Origin: Evtepia sp.
Lineage (GTDB): Bacteria; Bacillota; Clostridia; Oscillospirales; Oscillospiraceae
Length of the DNA: 12,933 nucleotides
Reading direction: 5' to 3'
Assembly (NCBI GenBank): GCA_020025735.1
Contig: JAHHRP010000040.1
Span: forward strand, 1-12,933
Shown here: piece after piece, positions 7,590 to 12,933 of the stretch
Layout: each line of letters opens with the position of its first letter
Numbering within the stretch: position 1 is the first letter of the stretch
Translations under genes and position numbers: made by a program
Notes under the pieces: model-generated
What the model was told of the DNA's origin: nothing
Databases searched by the model: none
The model's input: the letters and a program-made list of their open reading frames with translations, nothing else

Positions 7590-7831
7590 ATTCGCAATTT
7601 GCTCTGAAGCGGCTGCGCACATTGGTAGGCGAGCCTTTATATGAGAAGATTATCTCGGATTTGGGTGGTTCCACAGTATACTTTCCCGCCAATGGAAGCC
7701 CTCTGGATCGGGAAGAACGAAATTTGCAGATTAGGGACGATTTTTACAGTGGTAAGTATGAAGTCTCGGATCTTGCCCGGAAATATGACCTGAGCATTTC
7801 ACGCATTTATAAGATCATTCAGGCAAGATAA
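7586..7831 (+). CDS. Small Mor-family DNA-binding protein
   Basis: An 81-residue basic protein resembling the Mor/C transcription activator family of phage Mu. The N-terminal part (GEPLYEKIISDLGGSTVYFPA, about 15-35) fits the dimerisation region with its conserved GG-x-x-x-YxP strand. Residues 48-81 (IRDDFYSGKYEVSDLARKYDLS and RIYKIIQAR) fit the helix-turn-helix. It starts with GTG overlapping the sat stop as GTGA, with AGGTG at 7573-7577 as ribosome binding site, so it is translated together with sat. No other phage gene is nearby, so this is a domesticated family member rather than part of a prophage. Inference: it regulates the sulfation cassette or flagellin. DNA targets cannot be named from the sequence. 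Confidence 0.72.
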   Translation: MNSQFALKRLRTLVGEPLYEKIISDLGGSTVYFPANGSPLDREERNLQIRDDFYSGKYEVSDLARKYDLSISRIYKIIQAR

Positions 7832-7852
7832 GGTCGATTTTCCTCTTTTCTT

Positions 7853-7890
7853 GGAAGGCGGCCAAAGGTCTGGGCAATACCTTCCTTTTC
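7853..7890 (+). terminator. Weak terminator-like hairpin after the Mor-like gene
   Basis: GGAAGG at 7853-7858 pairs with CCTTCC at 7880-7885, followed by TTTTC. The 21-base loop can form a small inner GGCC/GGTC stem. It is short, so it may only partly stop transcription into the antiporter gene. I saw no convincing promoter in the 109 bases between the two genes. Confidence 0.35.
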
Positions 7891-7940
7891 ATTCAGAACT
7901 CTGCTAGACTGACTTTTGTCAAGAAAAGGAGGAATTCCAG

Positions 7941-9203
7941 ATGTTATTGGAAACATTGGCGGCACAGGATATTTTTTCAACGTTCCTGGCCCTGGCGCTG
8001 TTGTTGGCCAGCGCATATCTTTGTGGGCGACTGATGGAGTGGATTCATGCGCCGAAAGTAATTGGTGAAATTTTAGGGGGAATGATTTTCGGCGGCACTT
8101 TCCTCTATTATTTTTTCCCCGATGCGATGGAGAGCATCTTCATGGCCTATCCAGAGGAAGGGAAAGTGCTGAATCTCTTTTATCAGCTTGGTCTGCTGTT
8201 TCTGATGTTTTCCTCTGGCTTCAACACGAAGCTCGCCTTGGGGAAAGAACACAGACGGTTGGTATCTCTGGTGTTTGTGGGGGCCACCGTGCTGCCCATT
8301 CTGGGTGCCATTCCCTTTGCAGGAATCTTTCAGCCGTACTTCATTGGGGAGCGCGGAGAGAGTGTGTCTTTCCTGTTGGTTTTCGTCATTGGGGTGGCCA
8401 TTACTTCAATCCCTGTGATCTCTAAAATTTTCTTTGATATGGGGATCATGAACACGCCCTTTGCCAATACCGTCCTGACAGTATCCACCATTCAGGATTT
8501 GTGTTTGTGGATCATGCTCAATGCAGCCACGCTCATTGCAACCACTGGTGCTGTAAAATTTGGTCCGCTGTTTATTGTAGTGATTGCGACCTGTGGCCTT
8601 TTTGCGCTGGTCCAGTGGCTGTCCATGAAGTTGGAAGGTCAGCTGCGTACACAAAGCCGAACCACAGATTTCTATACCATCAGTTTTATTGCGCTTTTGC
8701 TGTTTTCGGCATTGCTCCAGCGTGCTGGCATTAACATGATGTATACGGCATTTCTGGTGGGCTATATCGTCAAAGCCTTGTCGCAAAAAGATCCGAATGC
8801 CAGCCGACGTATGCAGGCCGTAGCAGATTTTTCCTTCTCCTTCTTTGTGCCAGTCTATTTTGCGTTGGTGGGGATTCAGCTCAACTTGCTGCACCACTTT
8901 TCGCTGGTGCGATTCCTGATCTTTTTTGTCGTTGCCTTTGGGCTGGAAGCCATTGGTACCATTGTGGTGCTATGGTTTACAAAGTTGCCGCGCAGAACCG
9001 TGATCAACTTTGCCGTGACCATGAATGCGCGAGGAGGACCTGGTATTGTTTTGGCCACCGTGGCGTTTTCTGCACAGATCATTAACATTGAGTTTTTTAC
9101 GGTGCTCATTCTGCTTACCATGCTTTCTTCGATGCTGGCAGGGTATTGGCTGCGGTACCAGCAGCATTTGGACCCGAACGTATTTGAACAATTACAAGGA
9201 TAA
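7941..9203 (+). CDS. Cation:proton antiporter, CPA2/Kef-like
   Basis: A 420-residue inner-membrane protein with about 11-12 hydrophobic segments, of the sodium/hydrogen exchanger superfamily. The early APKVIGEILGGMIFG segment (about 38-52) is the family's conserved second helix. VAITSIPVISKIFFDMG (152-168) and STIQDLCLW (182-190) form the ion-binding discontinuous-helix region. The family usually has ND or DD here; Q185-D186 is the Kef-like QD form. MNARGGPGIVLATVAF near 356 matches the later conserved Arg-containing helix. No C-terminal RCK/TrkA-N regulatory domain is present, so the protein is a bare transport domain. AAAGGAGG at 7925-7932 gives a good start. It lies 14 bases before the pyruvate-kinase-like gene, so the two are co-transcribed. 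The ion and any link to sulfation are unknown. Confidence 0.85.
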   Translation: MLLETLAAQDIFSTFLALALLLASAYLCGRLMEWIHAPKVIGEILGGMIFGGTFLYYFFPDAMESIFMAYPEEGKVLNLFYQLGLLFLMFSSGFNTKLALGKEHRRLVSLVFVGATVLPILGAIPFAGIFQPYFIGERGESVSFLLVFVIGVAITSIPVISKIFFDMGIMNTPFANTVLTVSTIQDLCLWIMLNAATLIATTGAVKFGPLFIVVIATCGLFALVQWLSMKLEGQLRTQSRTTDFYTISFIALLLFSALLQRAGINMMYTAFLVGYIVKALSQKDPNASRRMQAVADFSFSFFVPVYFALVGIQLNLLHHFSLVRFLIFFVVAFGLEAIGTIVVLWFTKLPRRTVINFAVTMNARGGPGIVLATVAFSAQIINIEFFTVLILLTMLSSMLAGYWLRYQQHLDPNVFEQLQG

Positions 9204-9217
9204 AAAGGGGTGTCTCT

Positions 9218-10177
9218 ATGAAACGCTATATTTTGACCACAGGTCCTGCATTGGGGAAGGAAGTTCCTCTGTCGGCAGTACACAGCGACAAAAATATCTA
9301 TCGGATCAATGGGGCGCACGGTTCTCTGGAAGAGATTGAGGCGTCCATCTGTAACATTCGCAAGCAGATTCCTGGGGCACCAATTTTGCTGGACCTCCCC
9401 GGCAATAAGGTTCGCACGGCGAACATTGATGTTGGAATTCCCCTGGAGAAGGGAAAGGTCTTTTCCCTCAAAGGCGATCAGTTCAACTATCCTGCGTTTT
9501 ACCGTCATCTAAAGCCGGGGATGACAGCTTGGGCCAACGATAGTATGTTTGAGTTTGAAGTGGTGTCTGCGGATGCGGAAGAGATCGTCTTTCTCTCCAA
9601 GTCGGATGGTGTGCTCATCAACAATAAGGGCGTGCATGTGCGTGGGATTCACAAAGACATTCCCTTCCTGTTTGAGAAGGATCGGCAGCTGATTGACCTA
9701 TCTAACCGGTATAAGCTGGAATATGTAGGTCTGTCATTTGTCAGGAGCGCAGAAAACGTGCGGGAAGCGCAGGCTATGATTGGTGGGGACACCCAGGTAA
9801 TTTCCAAAATTGAGACGACGGATGCCGTAGAGCAGATCAATGAGATTCTTCCTTTGGTAAACTATATCTTGGTTGATCGGGGCGATCTCTCCACGGATAT
9901 TGGGATTGAGAAAATTCCGCGATTCCAGCGGTACATCATTGAAAAAGCACTGTATTTTGATGTAAAGGTATTCCTTGCCACACAGGTGCTGAAAAATATG
10001 GAGACGAAGCCGCTTCCCACGATTGGGGAAGTGGAAGCGCTTTATGACATTATGAAATCTGGTGTATATGGAGTGCAGTTTTCTGAGGAGACTGCGGTAG
10101 GCAGATATGTCGTAGAATGCGTCCGTGTGCTGGAGCGCATGGACCAGGAGATTTTGTCAGAGCAAATTGATCTATAA
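9218..10177 (+). CDS. Single-domain pyruvate-kinase-like protein
   Basis: A 319-residue pyruvate kinase barrel that lacks the C-terminal allosteric domain (full enzymes are about 470-590 residues). Family landmarks in order: LTTGP (6-10); YRINGAHG (28-35), which replaces RxNFSHG and has lost the serine potassium ligand; LLDLPGNKVRT (57-67) for DTKGPEIRT; a shortened B-domain-like part at about 68-140; LSFVRSAENV (172-181); SKIE (196-199) with the catalytic Lys and Glu; DRGDL (220-224) with the metal-binding Asp; LATQVLKNM (253-261); SEETAVG (289-295). Many phosphoenolpyruvate-site residues persist, so it may be a kinase or another PEP/pyruvate enzyme, but the nucleotide-site changes make glycolytic use doubtful. 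AAAAGGGG precedes the ATG. It ends an operon with the antiporter. Confidence 0.75.
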   Translation: MKRYILTTGPALGKEVPLSAVHSDKNIYRINGAHGSLEEIEASICNIRKQIPGAPILLDLPGNKVRTANIDVGIPLEKGKVFSLKGDQFNYPAFYRHLKPGMTAWANDSMFEFEVVSADAEEIVFLSKSDGVLINNKGVHVRGIHKDIPFLFEKDRQLIDLSNRYKLEYVGLSFVRSAENVREAQAMIGGDTQVISKIETTDAVEQINEILPLVNYILVDRGDLSTDIGIEKIPRFQRYIIEKALYFDVKVFLATQVLKNMETKPLPTIGEVEALYDIMKSGVYGVQFSEETAVGRYVVECVRVLERMDQEILSEQIDL

Positions 10178-10185
10178 AATAGATT

Positions 10186-10227
10186 GCCGGGCGCACTGTG
10201 AAGCGTTACAGTGCGCCCGGCATTTTT
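10186..10227 (+). terminator. Rho-independent terminator after the pyruvate-kinase-like gene
   Basis: A perfect 14-bp stem, GCCGGGCGCACTGT (10186-10199) with ACAGTGCGCCCGGC (10208-10221), an 8-base loop, then ATTTTT. This closes the plus-strand unit. Confidence 0.95.
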
Positions 10228-10260
10228 GTGGAATAGGTGGGGGTGTCTCAAATGGTGTGC

Positions 10261-10289
10261 TTGACAGGGTGCGTTTTATCAGATAGAAT
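10261..10289 (+). promoter_or_regulatory. SigA-type promoter of the small membrane protein
   Basis: TTGACA at 10261-10266, a 17-base spacer, and TAGAAT at 10284-10289. The -35 is perfect and the -10 matches five of six. Transcription would start near 10296, about 75 bases before the start codon. Confidence 0.8.
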
Positions 10290-10370
10290 TAAAATGTATA
10301 CACGGGGAAATGTGTTTCTGATCGACAAAAAGATGGGACCATCTGTTCAGAGAAGAGAGGATGGGGGTAC

Positions 10371-10547
10371 ATGATGAAGAAAGTGCTATTGGTTCTAACA
10401 ATGCTATTTGCTGTTCTCTGCATTGTGGGCGGGGGATATGTGATTCTTCATGATGGACGAGTGAACACTGGCTATGCGGTCATTCCCATGTTGTTTGCAT
10501 TGGTTAGTATGCAAGGATATCGGATGATTGGAAAGAACGAGAAATAA
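10371..10547 (+). CDS. 58-residue small membrane protein, unknown function
   Basis: The peptide begins MMKKVLLVLTMLFAVLCIVG and has two hydrophobic helices, about residues 5-26 and 35-48, joined by a short polar turn (LHDGRVNTG). The tail GYRMIGKNEK is basic. The first helix could be a signal anchor; no lipobox is evident. AGAGAGG at 10354-10360 lies 10 bases before the first ATG (10371); a second ATG follows at 10374. It has its own near-consensus promoter and a terminator right after the stop, so it is a free-standing single-gene unit. I do not recognise the family and propose no function. Confidence 0.65.
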   Translation: MMKKVLLVLTMLFAVLCIVGGGYVILHDGRVNTGYAVIPMLFALVSMQGYRMIGKNEK

Positions 10548-10554
10548 AAATGGT

Positions 10555-10603
10555 GCCGAGGAAGCAGGCGAGTTATCGCTGTTGCCGTCCTCGGCTTTTT
10601 TTT
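10555..10603 (+). terminator. Terminator, probably bidirectional, between convergent genes
   Basis: GCCGAGGA (10555-10562) pairs with TCCTCGGC (10588-10595), followed on the plus strand by eight T. The loop holds an inner GCGA/TCGC stem. On the minus strand the same stem is followed by ACCATTTTT, so it may also end the Lgt-like transcript, whose last codons lie inside it. Confidence 0.85.
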
Positions 10604-11376
10604 ACCAATAGAGGTAGCGCGACGACCAGGGTAATCAAGGCCAAGGTTTGAGAGGTGGATAGTAGCCCCAGAAAGCCTCGTGCGGCATCTCCGCGGAAAA
10701 ACTCTAGGACGAAGCGGAGTGGGGCGTAGAGGCTTAGATAAACCAGCAGCAGCCAGTCTCCCTGCCATCCGCGACGGACCAGACGATCCAGCAGAAGGAA
10801 GAGGAGGAGGCAGGCGGCGCTTTCGTACAGCTGCACTGGGACCAACGGAACCCCGTTGGGAGCGACAGGAGAGGCGTGAAAGACCACACTGAGCCATCCT
10901 TCCTGGGCAGGGATACCGTGACAGCACCCGGCTAGGAAGCACCCCACCCGACCGAAGGCGTGGAAGAGAGGAATGGCAGGGATCAAGTCTGTGGTGAGCA
11001 TTGGGAAGGAGATCTTGCGCTGGCGGCAGAACAGCCACACAGTCCCCAGTGCGCCCAGCAGGCCGCCATAAAAGACGAAGCCCCCGGAGAGATAGCGGGC
11101 ATAGAAAAGTTCTGGCAGAGAGAAGAGCAAGGGGAGGTCTGCGGCAAGCTGAGGTAGATGGGGAAGGAGATAGAGGACCTTACCCCCCGCCAGTGCGCCC
11201 AACATTCCAAACCAGAAGGCTTGTTCAGTCCGGCCGGGGTTTTCTTTCCGTGTTTTGCATCGTTGGTGGAAGTAGAGCCAGGCTGCGGCTGCGCCCAGGA
11301 GAGCCATGAGGCTGTATGTGGGAAGAGTGAGAGTTCCCAGGGAGAGAAAAGGTATCATAAGCATAAAATAGAGCAT
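10573..11376 (-). CDS. Lgt-like (prolipoprotein diacylglyceryl transferase family) membrane protein
   Basis: A 267-residue protein with about seven hydrophobic segments. Lgt landmarks are present: GGKVLYLL (64-71), LSGGFVFYGGLLGA (96-109), GRVGCFLAGCCHG (142-154), VQLYES (181-186) and LRFVLEFFRGD (220-230). Canonical Lgt transfers diacylglycerol to the lipobox cysteine of prolipoproteins at the membrane. In canonical enzymes the central motif is GRxGNFxNxE; here Asn and Glu are replaced, giving GCFxAGCCHG, and the active-site His of GGLxFHGG is Tyr. Such a Cys-rich variant may have another substrate, so no lgt symbol is given. The start is taken at 11376: AGAGGA at 11387-11392 is the only nearby ribosome binding site. 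In-frame ATGs at 11364 and 11358 lack one. It lies 49 bases behind the DUF4190 gene. Confidence 0.75.
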   Translation of the reverse strand: MLYFMLMIPFLSLGTLTLPTYSLMALLGAAAAWLYFHQRCKTRKENPGRTEQAFWFGMLGALAGGKVLYLLPHLPQLAADLPLLFSLPELFYARYLSGGFVFYGGLLGALGTVWLFCRQRKISFPMLTTDLIPAIPLFHAFGRVGCFLAGCCHGIPAQEGWLSVVFHASPVAPNGVPLVPVQLYESAACLLLFLLLDRLVRRGWQGDWLLLVYLSLYAPLRFVLEFFRGDAARGFLGLLSTSQTLALITLVVALPLLVKKSRGRQQR

Positions 11377-11407
11377 GGCGCCGAGGTCCTCTGGACTTCG
11401 GCGCCAT
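11375..11407 (-). repeat. Inverted repeat covering the Lgt-like start signals
   Basis: ATGGCGCCGA (11398-11407 read on the minus strand) and TCGGCGCCAT (11375-11384) are perfect 10-base arms. The interior adds GTCC/GGAC after one mismatch, leaving a 3-base loop. The hairpin contains both the AGAGGA ribosome binding site and the first bases of the ATG at 11376. It lacks a proper T-run, so translational control seems at least as likely as termination of the DUF4190 transcript. Confidence 0.6.
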
Positions 11408-11425
11408 AGGCAGTCGAAAGAAGAA

Positions 11426-11716
11426 TCAATAGGGATAGGTGCTGGCAATTCCGGCAAAGCTGATGCAGGCCACACAGGCGGTGAAAGCCAATGCGCCGCC
11501 GATCAGACCAATCAAGGAGAGGATGAAGCCCGCAGTGCGGCTGCCATCTTCATAGCCTAGCTCCTTAGATTTACTGGCTTGAACCAAACCGATGATGCCT
11601 AAAATCACGGAGAGGACGGCGGAATAGCCGAAGAAACAGAAAACCACGGAGATGATACCTAGGACCAAGCTGGCTGTGGCATTGCTTTTTCCGGGGGGGT
11701 TGGTATGTTCAGGCAA
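11426..11716 (-). CDS. DUF4190-type small membrane protein
   Basis: About 96 residues: a short polar N-terminus (PEHTNPPGKSNATAS) and two hydrophobic blocks, about LVLGIISVVFCFFGYSAVL with VILGIIGLVQA, and AGFILSLIGLIGGALAF with CVACISFAGIA. The ASLVLGIISVV opening and the later GFILSLIGLIGG are typical of DUF4190 proteins, which have no settled function. The start chosen is TTG at 11714-11716, because AAAGGGGG lies just upstream; an ATG at 11737 in the same frame has no ribosome binding site, and that one would give 103 residues. It is transcribed from a strong promoter and probably shares its mRNA with the Lgt-like gene. Confidence 0.75.
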   Translation of the reverse strand: MPEHTNPPGKSNATASLVLGIISVVFCFFGYSAVLSVILGIIGLVQASKSKELGYEDGSRTAGFILSLIGLIGGALAFTACVACISFAGIASTYPY

Positions 11717-11797
11717 GGGTATTGCCCCCTTTCTCATAAAATGGATGCAGACCCGATGGGGCTGCAATTGGTAGGGAGACGTTGGTTGTCTTGTAGT

Positions 11798-11826
11798 ATT
11801 GTAGGAAATATTTTAATAAAAGTCAA
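11798..11826 (-). promoter_or_regulatory. SigA-type promoter for DUF4190 and Lgt-like genes
   Basis: On the minus strand, TTGACT (11821-11826), a 17-base AT-rich spacer, and TACAAT (11798-11803). Each box matches five of six consensus bases. Transcription would start near 11791. Confidence 0.85.
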
Positions 11827-11845
11827 CAGAAAGGCGAGAATAAAA

Positions 11846-11893
11846 CAGAAAAAGGAGATCCCGTCGAAAGGGGAGGCCTTCCTTGGGATCTCC
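11846..11893 (-). terminator. Terminator of the DUF2325-DUF3793 operon
   Basis: On the minus strand GGAGATCCC (11885-11893) pairs with GGGATCTCC (11854-11862), followed by TTTTTCTGTTTT. It begins four bases after the DUF3793 stop codon. Confidence 0.88.
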
Positions 11894-11896
11894 GTT

Positions 11897-12460
11897 CTAA
11901 TGGGCCAAGCGCGTGGTAACGGTCAGGCCCTCCAGAGAGGCACCGCCTGCCCGGCGGCGACAATAGTTATCGGTGCAGGAGCGATAGGCGGCAAAGCGCT
12001 GCTGAGCGGCAACTTCGTCGCCATAGACTTTCCAGCAGCCGACGCATTTACAGTGCTTGCCTTGGTGGGTAATAAACCCCTTGACATCTTCAGGGGGATA
12101 GCCAAGGAACAGGCCGATCTCGTGGGGGAAGGTGCTGTCTGCTCTCAGCCGACGGGTGAGTTCCCGCAAGCAGGCAGGCTGGTCCAAGGATTCATAGCCC
12201 ACCTGCTGGAGCAGCTGCCGTGCTGCGTCCCGAGAGAGATCCCTGGAGAGGGCTGCTGGGCGGAAGAGGTACAGCAATGCGCGCCCAGCCCGACAGCGCA
12301 GCGGAAGCAATCGAAGTCCCCGCGGGACTAGGACGCGATTGATGGCACGCAAATCCTGAACCATATCCTGGAGAGAGGAAAAAGTGCAGGGAAACAGGTT
12401 GCCTGTTTTGATTCCGGCCAGTGTGGGGGCGGCATGGCGGATGACATAATCCACAGACAT
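11897..12460 (-). CDS. DUF3793 family protein
   Basis: A 187-residue soluble protein of the DUF3793 family, found mainly in anaerobic Firmicutes and often near iron-transport, flavodoxin and DUF2325 genes; its biochemical role is not established. Family marks are APTLAGIKTGNLF (11-23), FPHEIGLFLGYP (111-122), EDVKGFI (124-130) and WKVYGD (143-148). Cysteines 137, 139, 142, 162 and 167 surround the last two blocks and could bind metal or be redox-active, which is inference. The ATG at 12460 lies just four bases after the DUF2325 stop, with GGAGGG at 12474-12479 as a somewhat distant ribosome binding site, so the two genes form one operon. The C-terminal 20 residues are Arg/Gly-rich and less conserved-looking. 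Confidence 0.88.
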   Translation of the reverse strand: MSVDYVIRHAAPTLAGIKTGNLFPCTFSSLQDMVQDLRAINRVLVPRGLRLLPLRCRAGRALLYLFRPAALSRDLSRDAARQLLQQVGYESLDQPACLRELTRRLRADSTFPHEIGLFLGYPPEDVKGFITHQGKHCKCVGCWKVYGDEVAAQQRFAAYRSCTDNYCRRRAGGASLEGLTVTTRLAH

Positions 12461-12464
12461 AGGT

Positions 12465-12755
12465 TTAGTTTTTCCCTCCGGCGTGGGTTTCCAGGATGCT
12501 GTCCAGGGCAGACATGGAGCTGGAACGAGAGCGAACGATAACGGTACCCTGGCCGCGGGTTTCGTTGAGGGCGTTCTGGACCATTTTGTGAGAAATGGTA
12601 TCGGTGAACATGACCAACAGATCTGGCCGCCCCAGGCGATTTTTGAGGGTGCCTCCCATTTTCGGGATTACCTTTGCAGAACACTGATAGGATTGACACA
12701 GATCTTTGTATTTGCGGACCATACACTCATTTCCGCCCAAAATGACGACACTCAT
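12465..12755 (-). CDS. DUF2325 domain protein
   Basis: A 96-residue protein that is almost entirely one DUF2325 domain, a small alpha/beta fold of unknown function common in Firmicutes. It opens with the SVVILGGNE strand-loop (2-10), continues with RPDLLVMFTDTISHKMV (about 55-71), where the TDxxSH motif is the family hallmark, and ends with a TVIVRSRSSSMSALDSIL segment. The start at 12755 is chosen because AGGAGA at 12762-12767 precedes it; the in-frame extension upstream runs across the operator palindrome. The gene is first in an operon with DUF3793, and the pairing with two operator-like palindromes and a leader attenuator suggests regulated, possibly metal-responsive expression. Confidence 0.88.
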   Translation of the reverse strand: MSVVILGGNECMVRKYKDLCQSYQCSAKVIPKMGGTLKNRLGRPDLLVMFTDTISHKMVQNALNETRGQGTVIVRSRSSSMSALDSILETHAGGKN

Positions 12756-12773
12756 GGGAAATCTCCTTTCTTT

Positions 12774-12789
12774 GTTAGCGAAGGCTAAC
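12774..12789. promoter_or_regulatory. Operator-like palindrome, proximal copy
   Basis: GTTAGC-GAAG-GCTAAC, a perfect 6-base inverted repeat with a 4-base gap, seven bases upstream of the DUF2325 ribosome binding site. It has the same arms and spacing as the copy at 12876. The TTAG...CTAA arms resemble DtxR/IdeR-type iron-repressor sites, which is a suggestion only. In RNA it could also form a small hairpin next to the ribosome binding site. Confidence 0.6.
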
Positions 12790-12803
12790 ACATGGGGCTT
12801 TTT

Positions 12804-12821
12804 TACGTCCTTGCGGACGTA
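12804..12821 (-). promoter_or_regulatory. Leader hairpin upstream of DUF2325
   Basis: On the minus strand TACGTCC and GGACGTA form a 7-bp stem closed by the stable tetraloop GCAA. It sits between the attenuator and the proximal palindrome. No T-run follows, so it is not a terminator on this strand. Confidence 0.5.
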
Positions 12822-12829
12822 GGATGATC

Positions 12830-12870
12830 AAAAAAAGGGAGACCCCTGGGGGACAACCCAAGGGGAACTC
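12830..12870 (-). terminator. Attenuator-like terminator in the DUF2325 leader
   Basis: On the minus strand the stem GAG...CCCC..GGG over the loop TTGTC pairs with CCC.GGGG.CTC with small mismatches, followed after CC by seven T (12830-12836). It lies between the promoter (12890-12918) and the gene, so transcripts from that promoter should often stop after about 60 bases unless termination is relieved. Confidence 0.6.
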
Positions 12871-12875
12871 AAATT

Positions 12876-12891
12876 GTTAGCATAGGCTAAC
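12876..12891. promoter_or_regulatory. Operator-like palindrome, promoter copy
   Basis: GTTAGC-ATAG-GCTAAC overlaps the last two bases of the minus-strand -10 box and covers the transcription start region. A repressor bound here would block initiation. Two copies of the same gapped palindrome within about 100 bases make chance unlikely. Confidence 0.7.
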
Positions 12892-12918
12892 TATAAAGGG
12901 TGAGAGGTACTTTGTCAA
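12890..12918 (-). promoter_or_regulatory. SigA-type promoter of the DUF2325-DUF3793 operon
   Basis: On the minus strand TTGACA (12913-12918), a 17-base spacer and TATAGT (12890-12895): a perfect -35 and a five-of-six -10. It is immediately followed by the palindrome at 12876-12891. Confidence 0.88.
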
Positions 12919-12933
12919 GAAAAAAACCCTTTG

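Noticed and set aside
11705..12331. Plus-strand 208-residue frame opposite the DUF3793 gene
   Set aside because: It crosses a minus-strand promoter, a terminator and the DUF3793 gene, and has no recognisable domain.

Overview
The window looks like a chromosomal segment of a motile member of the Clostridia, plausibly a gut Oscillospiraceae-type Firmicute. The reasons are strong AAGGAGG ribosome binding sites, SigA promoters (TTGACA-17-TATAAT type), a B. subtilis-like SigD flagellar promoter, and Firmicute families such as DUF2325, DUF3793 and DUF4190. Genus-level placement is inference. No tRNA, rRNA, CRISPR array or intact insertion sequence was seen.

Layout. Bases 1-415 hold no convincing intact gene, only a possible decayed coding fragment on the minus strand. 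A Trm11/UPF0020-type methyltransferase (416-1456) follows. Next comes a flagellin gene (1844-3058) with a SigD promoter, a leader of about 320 nt rich in hairpins, and a strong terminator. Directly behind that terminator is a tightly packed same-strand set (3161-7831): a large sulfotransferase-like protein, a PHP-domain phosphatase, APS kinase, ATP sulfurylase and a small Mor-type DNA-binding protein. A cation:proton antiporter and a single-domain pyruvate-kinase-like protein (7941-10177) follow and end at a second strong terminator. A 58-residue membrane peptide has its own SigA promoter. The right third is on the minus strand: a DUF4190 membrane protein with a divergent Lgt-like protein, and a DUF2325-DUF3793 pair behind a promoter with two matching palindromes and a leader attenuator.

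Central reading. Genes 3161-7589 together encode a complete cycle for sulfate-group transfer. ATP sulfurylase makes APS, APS kinase makes PAPS, the sulfotransferase uses PAPS, and the PHP enzyme fits the family that dephosphorylates the by-product pAp. No PAPS or APS reductase is present, so the cassette looks built for sulfation rather than sulfur assimilation. Its place immediately downstream of flagellin suggests that flagellin, or a glycan on it, is the acceptor. That is the most interesting hypothesis here and it is untested. The Mor-like gene overlaps the ATP sulfurylase stop codon and may regulate the cluster. The antiporter and pyruvate-kinase-like gene may be accessory parts or a separate unit.
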